This document shows positions 49,272 through 57,945 of a stretch of 64,000 nt of DNA, piece by piece. The stretch is from an uncultured Porphyromonadaceae bacterium (lineage in GTDB: Bacteria; Bacteroidota; Bacteroidia; Bacteroidales; Muribaculaceae). The position numbers were made by a program, and so were the translations under genes. Numbering within the stretch: position 1 is the stretch's first letter; each line of letters starts with the position of its first letter. The DNA is taken from contig URSD01000010.1 of assembly GCA_900550395.1 (NCBI GenBank), forward strand, positions 6,336-70,335, written 5' to 3'. The notes under the pieces were generated by a model. That model was given only the letters and a program-made list of their open reading frames with translations. It was not told the origin of the DNA and searched no databases.

Positions 49272-50402
49272 ATGAGATATGTATCGCTTGTAGTGATGGC
49301 GCTCCTTCTGCTGGCATCGTCGGGCTGCCGCAGAGGGCAGGCGACTGCGTTCGCCGCCGACGGCTTCCGCGACACGCTCTATGCGCCGCGCCATGCCGGC
49401 GGCTTCTGTATACTGGGCGCACCGGACTGCGCCAGTGTGATGGTGGAATCCCGCAATCCCTGGCAGGGCGCCGACAGCGTATGCACGCGGCTACTGATAC
49501 TGCGCGACGGCGAGGCGGTTCCCGAGGGCTTCGACGGGCAGATACTGCACGGCGATGCCGCCAGGGTGGTGGCTATGTCGTCCACGCATGTGGCTATGCT
49601 CGATGCCCTCGGCCGAGCCGGCAATATCGTCGGGGTGTCGGGACGCGGCTTCATATCCACTCCCCTCGGCGACGACGTGGCCGATGTGGGCTACGACGGC
49701 AATATCGACTATGAGGCTCTGATGGGTGCTTCCCCCGACCTGGTGCTGCTCTATGGTGTGGGAGCGCCAAGCGCCATGGAGGGAAAGCTGCGCGAGCTGG
49801 GCATACCTTACATCTATGTGGGCGACTATCTGGAGGAATCGCCTGTCGGGAAGGCCGAATGGCTGGTAGCGATAGGCGAGACAGCCGGCATGCGTGATGC
49901 GGCTGTGCGCAAATTCGAGACCATCGACTCGGCCTATACCGCCCTGTGCCGCCGCACTGACTCCGTGGCCGAGCGTCCCCGCGTGATGCTGAACACGCCC
50001 TATGGCGACGCATGGTTCATGCCTACGGCCGACAATTATATGGCACGTCTGATATCCGACGCGGGTGCCGACTATGTGTGTGCCGACCTGAGAGGCAACA
50101 AATCGGCCACCATCGACATCGAGCAGGCGTATATGCTCGCCTCCGGAGCCGACTTCTGGCTCAACACGGGGCAGACATCCGACATGCGCAGCCTGCTCGC
50201 GCAGTGTCCGCGCTTTGCCGACACCGCCCCGGTGCTGGCCGGGCGTGTCTACAACAACACCCTGCGGAGCACTCCCGGGGGAGGCAATGATTTCTACGAG
50301 TCGGCTATCGTGCATCCCGACCTCGTGCTGCGCGATCTGATAAAAATTTTCCATCCCGAACTCGTCGGAGAGGAGTTTACGTACTACCGCAAAGTGGAAT
50401 AG
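49272..50402 (+). CDS. btuF: BtuF/FepB-like ABC substrate-binding lipoprotein
   Basis: A 376-residue solute-binding lipoprotein (lipobox LLASSGC, Cys about 19). The cluster-A-3 fold is shown by RVVAMSSTHVAMLDALGRAGNIVGVS (about 97-122, in parts), VADVGYDGNIDYEALMGASPDLVLL, and the long linker helix. The family binds cobalamin, haem or ferric chelates and hands them to a BtuCD/FecCD permease. B12 is favoured only because of the PKD partner; no TonB receptor is present in the window. The ATG at 49272 was preferred to 49260, which would overlap the previous gene. Confidence 0.75.
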   Translation: MRYVSLVVMALLLLASSGCRRGQATAFAADGFRDTLYAPRHAGGFCILGAPDCASVMVESRNPWQGADSVCTRLLILRDGEAVPEGFDGQILHGDAARVVAMSSTHVAMLDALGRAGNIVGVSGRGFISTPLGDDVADVGYDGNIDYEALMGASPDLVLLYGVGAPSAMEGKLRELGIPYIYVGDYLEESPVGKAEWLVAIGETAGMRDAAVRKFETIDSAYTALCRRTDSVAERPRVMLNTPYGDAWFMPTADNYMARLISDAGADYVCADLRGNKSATIDIEQAYMLASGADFWLNTGQTSDMRSLLAQCPRFADTAPVLAGRVYNNTLRSTPGGGNDFYESAIVHPDLVLRDLIKIFHPELVGEEFTYYRKVE

Positions 50403-50405
50403 CCC

Positions 50406-51383
50406 GTGCGCCGTACGACCACCATATTCATTGTCCTCGGCCTCGCGGTTCTGCTGCTTTTTGTAGCTGACCTGTGCGTGGGTGCCGTGAGCATCCCGCT
50501 GCCGCAGATACTCACGGCGCTCACCGGCGGCGACTGCCCGCCGCATGTGGCGAAGATTGTGGTCGACATCCGCCTCGTCAAGGCGCTGGTGGCCCTCCTG
50601 GCCGGAATGGCCCTCTCGGTCAGCGGTTTGCAGATGCAGACGCTGTTCCGCAACCCCCTGGCCGGACCCTATGTGCTCGGCATCAGCTCCGGCGCCGGAC
50701 TGGGCGTGGCTCTGGTGGTGCTGGCCGGAGTGGCGAGCCCTGTCGGTCTGGCCGGGGCGGCATGGATAGGCAGCGCCCTGGTGCTAGTCGTCATCGCCGC
50801 CGTGGCGCAGCGCGTCCGCGACATCATGGTCTTGCTCATACTCGGCATGATGTTCTCCTCGGGCGTCAGCGCCGTGGTGCAGATTCTGCAATATCTCAGC
50901 GACGAGGAATCGCTCAAAACCTTTGTAGTGTGGACCATGGGCTCGCTCGGCGACGTTACGGCTCGCCGCCTCGCCGTGCTTGTGCCTGCCGTCCTTGCCG
51001 GGCTGGCGATAGCCGTCGCCACGGTGAAGGCGCTGAATCTGCTGCTGTTCGGCGAGGAGTATGCCGTGACGATGGGGCTTGACATGCGCCGTTCGCGCGC
51101 CCTTATCTTCCTGTCGACCACGCTGCTTGCCGGCACCGTCACAGCCTTCTGCGGCCCCATCGGCTTCATAGGTCTGGCGATGCCACATGTGGCGCGCATG
51201 CTCGTGCGCGACAGCGACCACCGCGTTCTCCTTCCGGCCACGGCCCTTGTCGGCGCCGCCGTGCTGCTGCTGTGCGATATAGTGTCGAAACAGTTCGTGC
51301 TGCCTGTCAATGCCATAAGTGCCCTGCTGGGTATACCGGTGGTCGTGTGGGTGGTACTTAAAAACAAGAGCCTTACGCAATGA
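50406..51383 (+). CDS. btuC: BtuC/FecCD-type ABC permease
   Basis: A 325-residue inner-membrane permease with about ten hydrophobic segments. It starts with GTG. The conserved segment ALSVSGLQMQTLFRNPLAGP (about 61-80) and the later GPIGFIGLAMPHVARMLV (about 245-262) are typical of the BtuC/FecCD family and form the ligand path and the ATPase coupling helix. Its stop overlaps the ATG of the ATPase gene (ATGA). Confidence 0.85.
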   Translation: MRRTTTIFIVLGLAVLLLFVADLCVGAVSIPLPQILTALTGGDCPPHVAKIVVDIRLVKALVALLAGMALSVSGLQMQTLFRNPLAGPYVLGISSGAGLGVALVVLAGVASPVGLAGAAWIGSALVLVVIAAVAQRVRDIMVLLILGMMFSSGVSAVVQILQYLSDEESLKTFVVWTMGSLGDVTARRLAVLVPAVLAGLAIAVATVKALNLLLFGEEYAVTMGLDMRRSRALIFLSTTLLAGTVTAFCGPIGFIGLAMPHVARMLVRDSDHRVLLPATALVGAAVLLLCDIVSKQFVLPVNAISALLGIPVVVWVVLKNKSLTQ

Positions 51384-52105
51384 TAGAGCTGCGCGGTTTC
51401 TCCATGGGCTACGACGCCTCGCGCACACTGCTGCGCGACGTGAACGCCACCTTCGCCGCGGGACGCCTGACGGCGCTCATAGGGCGCAACGGCTCCGGCA
51501 AGTCGACGCTGCTGCGTGCCATGGCTGCGCTGCCCGGCGCCGCGTGCGGCGGACGGATAATCGTCGACGGCCGCGACATCGGCTGTGCTCCGCGCCACAC
51601 GCTCGCGCGCACCATCGCGTTCGTGGCTACCGGTCGCACCCGCATTCCCTGCATGCGCTGCACCGACGTGGTGGCTATGGGCCGCGCGCCGTACACCAAC
51701 TGGATGGGCTCCATGCAGGCCGTGGACCGCGACATAGTCTTCGCATCGCTGGAGGCCGTGGGCATGGCGGAGTATGCCGGCCGCGACATGAACACGATGA
51801 GCGACGGCGAGTGCCAACGCATCATGATAGCCAGGGCGCTGGCCCAGGACACGCCGGTGATGCTGCTCGACGAGCCCACCTCGTTTCTCGACCTGCCCAA
51901 CCGCCACGAGCTGTGCGCACTGCTCGCGCGTCTGGCTCACGACAGCGGCAAGTGCATAGTGTTCTCCACGCACGAGCTGGACATAGCCCTGCGCCGTGCC
52001 GATGACATAGCCCTGATAGCCCCTCCGCAGCTGCATCTGCTGGACGCCCCCGCAATGCAGCGCAGCGGGCTGATAGAAAGTACATTCCACCTTGAACAAT
52101 TATAA
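51380..52105 (+). CDS. btuD: BtuD/FecE-type ABC ATPase
   Basis: A 241-residue ATP-binding subunit. Walker A is GRNGSGKST (about 35-43), the signature is MSDGECQRIMIARALAQ (Gly of LSGGQ partly replaced: SDGE), Walker B is VMLLDEPTSF, and the switch His is in STHELD. ATGA overlap with the permease gene; the TIR gene starts 3 nt after its stop. It should power uptake of the ligand bound by the upstream lipoprotein. Confidence 0.87.
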   Translation: MIELRGFSMGYDASRTLLRDVNATFAAGRLTALIGRNGSGKSTLLRAMAALPGAACGGRIIVDGRDIGCAPRHTLARTIAFVATGRTRIPCMRCTDVVAMGRAPYTNWMGSMQAVDRDIVFASLEAVGMAEYAGRDMNTMSDGECQRIMIARALAQDTPVMLLDEPTSFLDLPNRHELCALLARLAHDSGKCIVFSTHELDIALRRADDIALIAPPQLHLLDAPAMQRSGLIESTFHLEQL

Positions 52106-52108
52106 GAG

Positions 52109-53227
52109 ATGGCTGACGCGTTCAAATATTTTGCCTTTATAAGCTACAGCTCCGCCGACGTGCGCTGGGGCAAGCGGCTGCACCGCAAGCTTGCCGGCTA
52201 CCGGCTGCCGTCGAGGCTTTGCGGCTCCGGCGCGTTGAGGCGCAAGCCGTTCAATCCGCTGTTTTTCGCGCCGTACGACATCCAGCCCGCGCCGCTGTCC
52301 GAGGAGCTGAAGAAGCACCTGCGCGAGTCGCGCAATCTTCTGGTGATATGTTCGCCGCACTCGGCCAAATCCGACTGGGTGGCGAAAGAGATTGAGTATT
52401 TCCACAGCCTCGGGCGTGCCGACGACATTGTGTTCTTCATCATCGACGGCGTGCCGGGCAGCGGCGACCCCGCCACGGAGTGCTTCAACCCCGTGGTAAA
52501 GCGCCTCGGGCTGCCGGAATACCTCGGGGCAAACATCCATGAGCACGTGTACCGCCTGCCGTGGCTCAACCGCGAGCGCGCCTTCGTGCAGATTGTGTCG
52601 AAGATGCTCGGACTCGACTTCGATGCCCTGTGGCGCCATCGTCGGCGTCAGATGCTCGCCAGCGTCGTGCGCGGTGTTCTGCTTGCCGCGGCCGTGGTGG
52701 CGGCGTTTGTGGCGCTTTTCGTGTACGAACGCCCGTTCGACATGCGCGTGTGTCTCCGCGAGGCCCTCGCGGCTCCCGGGCTGCCGGCTCCGCACGACAT
52801 AGAGGTGCGTACCGTCATCGACGGCACGGAGCGATGCGACACAGTGGACGGCACGGATGCCGAAGCCGTGTTCGCGCAGATGCCCGGACGCCTCAAGGGC
52901 CGACAGATGCGCCTGAGCGTGCGCAATGCCGACTACGAGAACCTCGACACCGTGCTGGAGGCCGGCACGGACGTCGGCGTGACCTTGCGCAGAAACGCCG
53001 CACGCTACGGCCGCATCGATGTCAGGGTGCTCTCGGCTGACGGAATGCCGGTGGCCGACACGCCGCTGCTTGTGGAAGGCACAGAGCTGCGCACTGACAC
53101 GGTGGGGCGTCTGCAAGCTGACATTCCACTCGCTAAGCAGAAACCGTCATACCGCGTACAGGGCGCCGGCGGCAGCGCCACTCTTTATATGCCGTGCGCC
53201 GCAACTGACTGCATAATACTAAAATAG
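52109..53227 (+). CDS. TIR-domain protein with single membrane anchor and periplasmic C-terminal domain
   Basis: A 372-residue protein. Residues 5-165 are a TIR domain: FAFISYSSADVRWGKRLHRK (8-27) is box 1, LVICSPHSAKSDWVAKEIEY holds the conserved Ser-Trp-Glu (W90, E94; the Glu is the candidate NADase residue), and VFFIIDGVPG follows. A membrane segment lies at about 185-206. The rest (about 207-372) is beta-rich and should be outside the cytoplasm. TIR domains in bacteria cleave NAD+ or make cyclic ADP-ribose signals in defence. It sits 3 nt after btuD, and its stop is directly followed by the ATG of the TPR gene. Confidence 0.82.
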   Translation: MADAFKYFAFISYSSADVRWGKRLHRKLAGYRLPSRLCGSGALRRKPFNPLFFAPYDIQPAPLSEELKKHLRESRNLLVICSPHSAKSDWVAKEIEYFHSLGRADDIVFFIIDGVPGSGDPATECFNPVVKRLGLPEYLGANIHEHVYRLPWLNRERAFVQIVSKMLGLDFDALWRHRRRQMLASVVRGVLLAAAVVAAFVALFVYERPFDMRVCLREALAAPGLPAPHDIEVRTVIDGTERCDTVDGTDAEAVFAQMPGRLKGRQMRLSVRNADYENLDTVLEAGTDVGVTLRRNAARYGRIDVRVLSADGMPVADTPLLVEGTELRTDTVGRLQADIPLAKQKPSYRVQGAGGSATLYMPCAATDCIILK

Positions 53228-56200
53228 ATGAAAAAGATTCTCTCCCTGATTATAATTCTTTGCTTCATGGCCGTGGCTTTCGGCCAGGTACGCACCAAGG
53301 TGCAGAAGGGCATTGTGCGCACGCAGAGCTTCACCAACAAGCCCAGCCGCCGCATCGTGGGTGCAGTGGTGGTGCTTGACGGCGAAGGAGCCAATCCTGC
53401 CGAGAGCCGTTCTCTGCCCGAGGAGGGTTATTTTGAACTCTCTCTTGATAAGCTGAAGGGGAACAAAGGAATCTATTCCATCGAGTCGGTGACGGGTCCC
53501 AAGGGTACGCGCTACAAGTTGCTGTATCCTACGCCCGGACAGCTCCTCCAGTTCACCCCTGACGCATCGCTCGTCATCATCATGCAGTCGCGCGAGGAGC
53601 TGAGACAGTACGAGGCCTACGTGCGGGAGAACGCGCTGCGCGACGCCAATGCGCGCCATGAGCGCGAACTCGCCGCCCTGGAGGAACGTTACCGCCGGGG
53701 ACAGATCGACAGCATCGCCATGCAGCGTCAGGTGGAGGAACTGCAACAGAAACTCGACGACTTCGAGGACCTGATAGCCGAATATCTGTACAAGACGATA
53801 CGCAACCTTGACTTCGAGTCGCTTAACGAGCAGCACCGGGCCGTGCTTATGGCGATGGAGCAGGGCGATTATGCCCGCGCCGACTCGCTGCTTGCGCTCC
53901 GCAGCGACGAGGAACGCTGGGAGTCGTTCACCAGCGCCCGCGAGGACTATACGAAGAAGAAGGAGGCCTACGACGACAGCCGCAAGAACTTCGAGCAGAC
54001 ACGCGAAATCACCATAAACGAGCTTAATCAGATGGTGCTCAGCGCACTGAATCAGTTCGACTACGACCGTGCGCTCGACCGCATGCAGGAGCGTCTGCGC
54101 TACGAGCCGGACAATGTTGATTTCCTCTGCGATCTGGGCCGCCTGCTGCATGTACGCTTCACCGACTACCGGCGCGCACGCGACTGCTTCGGCCGGGCCA
54201 TACATGCCGCCGACAGCATAGGAGGCACCGACAACCTGACGCTGGCCCGCTGCCACATCCACATGGGCGATGCCCTGCGCGAGATGTGCGAGTACGCCGG
54301 CGCGATAGAGCATTACACCCGCGGCAGCGAACTGCTGCGGGGCGACGGCAGCCCCGAGGCGCAGTCACTCGTCTACGATGCGCTCATAGGTACGGGCAGC
54401 AGCCACGTCGGAAACGGTGATTACCGCGGCGGCAAACCTTTCATGACGCGCTGCGCGGCCGACGGTGTGCGCGCCGTCAACCCGAAAGCCTATTGGCAAG
54501 GACGCCTCGGCCTCGCCGTCATAATGTACGCCCACGGCGATTATCGCGGCGCGCGCGCCGCCCTGGAAGCCGTGCTCGGGGCCATTGCCTCAGACCCGGC
54601 CATCGACATAGAGACAAAGAAGGACGCTTATTGCAGCCTTATAGCATGCCTGAACAATGTGGGCGAGTACGGGCGCGCCTCGCAGCTCTGCGACGAGGCC
54701 ATGGCGGCGATTACAGCGCAGTCGTCGCCGAACAGCTGCCACGTGGCATCCCTGATGCTGAGCCGTGCCGAGACCGACATGGGGCGTGGCGACATCGCCG
54801 CACTGGAGGCCGATGTGCGCCGTGCGTCGTACATTTACCGCGACATCCTCGGCGACGAGCATCCGTCGTATGCTATGGCGTGCGCCAATATGTCGGCCAT
54901 GCATATGCTCACCGGACATCCCGATGACGCCCGCGATGCCGCCGAGAATGCGTGCCGCCTGCTCGCCCGACGTTTCGGTCCGTTGCACCCCGGCTCGTTG
55001 CCCGGCCACTATGCGCGCATGAACTATTACAGCTCCGTCGCCGATTACCGCAGCGCGGCGGCGCAGCTTGACACCATAGGCATGATATATGAGCGCAACG
55101 GCATTGCAAGCGACTACCAGCGGGCTCAGCAATCCGCCGCGCGGGCACAGCTCGACATGGCTATGGGACAGACGCGCGACGCCGTGAAGAGTTTCGAGGA
55201 GGCCATACGGTGTACGGTCAGCACCATAGGTCCGGATGCGTTGGGCCTGATGGCATACTACAACAGCATGGCCGGTGCTCTGCTGATGGACATGAAGCCC
55301 GACGAGGCGCTGCGCTATCTCGATAAGGCGCAGGCCATAGCCGATAAGATTTATGGCGCCGGCAGTCCGCAGAGCGTCATGCAGCGCGCGAACATGTGTG
55401 AATACTACGACGCCAAAGGCAACCGTGCAGCCTCGCTGCACGCCGCTTCTGAAGCACTCAACGCCGGCATAGGTCTTTACGGCAGTCAGTCGTATCTGCT
55501 GAACGGCCTGTACAGCCGCCTTGGCGACTGCTATCTCAATGATTACGATTTCGCCCATGCACAGGAATGTTTTCAGAAAGCCTACGACCTGATGGCCGCA
55601 GTTTATGGCGAGGACTCATTTCTGACGGCTGATGCCCTGACGAAACTTGGCGCTTACTACATGAATATAGGCGACATGAAGCGTGGCCTGGAACTGGAAG
55701 AGCGAGCCCTGGCACTTCTGGAAGCTGAGTTCGGCAAGAACCAGCCCAACACGCTCACGGCTCTGCTGGGCGTATGTAATGCCAAAATAAGCATGGGGCG
55801 CTACGACGATGCCGAACTGGACGCTCTGCGCCTTGAGGCCGCCACGGCACGTGCGTGGGGTAAGGAGAGCATCCGGTACGCCTACGCGCTTCAGGCTGTC
55901 GGAAATATCCACGAGGCACGCAGCGAGTACGGCGACGCCATCGCCGCCCACAGGCAGGCCCTCGCCATCATCGACCGGGTGATGGGCGCCCGTTCGGCCA
56001 ACTCTGTGCAGGGCTATAATAAATTGTCCGGCCTATACTCACTGCTCTGCGACTTCAGGGAGTCGGAACGCTACAATGCCCTTGCGACAGAGATATGCGC
56101 GGAACAGTATGGCAAGGACAATCCGGCCTACTGGCAGCAGCTCCTGCTCAATGCCATGCAGGACGCCAACCTCCACCGCATCACGAGTGCCCGCGATCGC

Positions 56201-57649
56201 ATCGCCTTCGTGCAGAAGAAGTTCATGGAGGCCTATGGCGAGGAGTCGATATTTATGGTGCCGGTGCTGACTTCGCTGGCCAATATCGAGCTGCAATGCT
56301 GGAACTCGGCGGACGCAGCGGCTTTGCTGAAACGCGCCGCCGACATTCAGTTGGCTACCTATGGCGCGGACAGCCCCATGATGTGCGGACTGTATTCCAC
56401 CATGGCTCAGGCTGCAATGAATATGGCGCAGTACGATGAGGCGAAGCGTCTCTATCAGCTCGCGCTCGACATCGCGGAGAAGAATTACGGCACTACCAAT
56501 ATTGCATGCCTTGGTCCGCTGCAGGGTCTTGCCACCTTGAGCTCCTTCACTGAGCCCCGTACCGAACATGCGCGCTCGCTGCTGAGCCGTGCCGACCTTA
56601 TTTCTTCATCCGCCTATGGCTCGCGCAGCTTCACAACGGCGTCGATAGGCGTACAGACGGCCAATCTCGACATGCGCGACGGACGCTTCGACGATGCTTT
56701 GCGCCACTTCAGAACCTTCAGTGAATGCGTGGCCGGCATCATGAAAGGCGTGAACGGCCGTCACGGCTCGGAGGCCGACGCAGCCGGCAACTTCGCACAA
56801 TATTATCTCGCTCTTTCCGGGCAGGCGCAGATGCGCGGCGACACAACTGCACAGCGCAGCAATGCCGAACGGGCGCGGGCTTACTGCCGCGAGGCTCTTC
56901 AGGTTTGCGATTCGGTGTACGGAAGCCGCAGCGTACGCCGCAAACCGTATCTTGAGATGCTTTCGCAGACTTACTTGGGAGCCGGTCAGCCTGACTCCGC
57001 GAGTGTATATTACCTCGAATCTGTCGATATAGTCATATCAAATTTCGGTGATGACAACCCGATGCTTGCCAACTCCTACAAGACGCTCGGCGACATAAGT
57101 GAATACGAGGCGACGAAGCAGGCCGACCCTGATCGATTGTCTGAGGCTCTGGAGTATTACCGTAAGGCCATTGCCGTGGTTGAGCGTACCATGGCTGCCG
57201 ACCCGGTGCTGGTGCGCCTCTCCACCGTGGATTATCGCTTCGCGGCCGCACGTGTGAGCCTGAGCATGGGCGAAAAGGAGCAGTCGCTGGCCTATCTTGA
57301 CGGCATTATCGCCGATCTGGAGGGCCTTGACGACGAGGCGCGGCAGGCGTTGCGCGGCAAGCTGTTCAATACCTATATCGCCAAGGCGCAGGCGCTGGGA
57401 ACTGATGCAGATTATGCTCATGCCGCTGAGCTTATGATGCCGGTGCTTGCCAAAGCGCAGGAGTTGGCCGATACGCCTGCGGCGGTTGCCAACGTGCAGT
57501 TCATGCTCGGAATGGCGCACCGCCATCTGGGCCACCGTGAGGAGGCTCTGGAACTGTTGCAGCCGGCGCTCGACTTCTACAAACGTTTCCCCGGCACCGA
57601 CGAAATCTGCAAGAGCATCCGCAACGCAATTTCTGAATTGAGTTTATAG
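53228..57649 (+). CDS. Giant exported TPR protein paired with the TIR protein
   Basis: A 1473-residue protein. It starts with a signal peptide (MKKILSLIIILCFMAVAFGQ). A beta-rich domain (about 25-115) is followed by a long coiled coil (about 120-265) with EELRQYEAYVRENALRDA and ERELAALEERYRRGQ. The remainder (about 270-1473) is made of tetratricopeptide repeats of the kinesin-light-chain type, spaced by HPSYA, PLHPGSL and YG-like turns. It should form a long superhelix in the periplasm. No catalytic motif is seen. It begins at the base after the TIR stop. Its own stop (TAG) is part of an intergenic repeat module, and a terminator-rich palindrome follows. Confidence 0.85.
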   Translation: MKKILSLIIILCFMAVAFGQVRTKVQKGIVRTQSFTNKPSRRIVGAVVVLDGEGANPAESRSLPEEGYFELSLDKLKGNKGIYSIESVTGPKGTRYKLLYPTPGQLLQFTPDASLVIIMQSREELRQYEAYVRENALRDANARHERELAALEERYRRGQIDSIAMQRQVEELQQKLDDFEDLIAEYLYKTIRNLDFESLNEQHRAVLMAMEQGDYARADSLLALRSDEERWESFTSAREDYTKKKEAYDDSRKNFEQTREITINELNQMVLSALNQFDYDRALDRMQERLRYEPDNVDFLCDLGRLLHVRFTDYRRARDCFGRAIHAADSIGGTDNLTLARCHIHMGDALREMCEYAGAIEHYTRGSELLRGDGSPEAQSLVYDALIGTGSSHVGNGDYRGGKPFMTRCAADGVRAVNPKAYWQGRLGLAVIMYAHGDYRGARAALEAVLGAIASDPAIDIETKKDAYCSLIACLNNVGEYGRASQLCDEAMAAITAQSSPNSCHVASLMLSRAETDMGRGDIAALEADVRRASYIYRDILGDEHPSYAMACANMSAMHMLTGHPDDARDAAENACRLLARRFGPLHPGSLPGHYARMNYYSSVADYRSAAAQLDTIGMIYERNGIASDYQRAQQSAARAQLDMAMGQTRDAVKSFEEAIRCTVSTIGPDALGLMAYYNSMAGALLMDMKPDEALRYLDKAQAIADKIYGAGSPQSVMQRANMCEYYDAKGNRAASLHAASEALNAGIGLYGSQSYLLNGLYSRLGDCYLNDYDFAHAQECFQKAYDLMAAVYGEDSFLTADALTKLGAYYMNIGDMKRGLELEERALALLEAEFGKNQPNTLTALLGVCNAKISMGRYDDAELDALRLEAATARAWGKESIRYAYALQAVGNIHEARSEYGDAIAAHRQALAIIDRVMGARSANSVQGYNKLSGLYSLLCDFRESERYNALATEICAEQYGKDNPAYWQQLLLNAMQDANLHRITSARDRIAFVQKKFMEAYGEESIFMVPVLTSLANIELQCWNSADAAALLKRAADIQLATYGADSPMMCGLYSTMAQAAMNMAQYDEAKRLYQLALDIAEKNYGTTNIACLGPLQGLATLSSFTEPRTEHARSLLSRADLISSSAYGSRSFTTASIGVQTANLDMRDGRFDDALRHFRTFSECVAGIMKGVNGRHGSEADAAGNFAQYYLALSGQAQMRGDTTAQRSNAERARAYCREALQVCDSVYGSRSVRRKPYLEMLSQTYLGAGQPDSASVYYLESVDIVISNFGDDNPMLANSYKTLGDISEYEATKQADPDRLSEALEYYRKAIAVVERTMAADPVLVRLSTVDYRFAAARVSLSMGEKEQSLAYLDGIIADLEGLDDEARQALRGKLFNTYIAKAQALGTDADYAHAAELMMPVLAKAQELADTPAAVANVQFMLGMAHRHLGHREEALELLQPALDFYKRFPGTDEICKSIRNAISELSL

Positions 57650-57890
57650 TTGAGAGTTTATTGGTAAGAGGGGGCTCTGCGCAGTTAGGAGTGGGGAGTT
57701 AGGAGTGGGGAGTTAGGAGTGGGGAGTGAGGAGTGGGGAGTGAGGAGTGGGCCGCCCCACATAGCTTCCTCTTCTTCGGTTTATATGTGGGGACTACTCC
57801 TCACTCCCCACTGCGCGAAGCGCAATCTAACTCCTCACTGCGGCCTGCGGCCGCCCCGTCCTCTTCCCTATACACTATCAACTATAAACT
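57641..57890. repeat. 250-bp imperfect palindrome bounded by inverted mosaic modules
   Basis: AGTTTATAGTTGAGAGTTTA (57641-57660) on the left and its inverted relative CACTATCAACTATAAACT (57873-57890) on the right. Inside are five tandem 14-bp units of AGTTAGGAGTGGGG type (about 57683-57750), then CCCCACATA/TATGTGGGG as a hairpin core, then the inverted CTCCTCACTCCCCACT array. The whole can fold into one long stem. Confidence 0.75.
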
Positions 57891-57895
57891 TAAAA

Positions 57896-57932
57896 AAAGA
57901 AACCCGCCGGGGATGCCGGCGGGCTTCTTTTT
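57896..57932. terminator. Bidirectional terminator between the TPR and OmpA-like genes
   Basis: CCCGCCGG (57903-57910), loop GGATG, CCGGCGGG (57916-57923), flanked by A-rich sequence before and TTCTTTTTT after, so it works on both strands. It is the likely end of the 11-kb operon and of the OmpA-like gene. Confidence 0.85.
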
Positions 57933-57945
57933 TAGAAAAATTGAA

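Noticed and set aside
57683..57750. CRISPR or coding tandem repeat
   Set aside because: 14-bp units without spacers, part of a palindrome in non-coding sequence.
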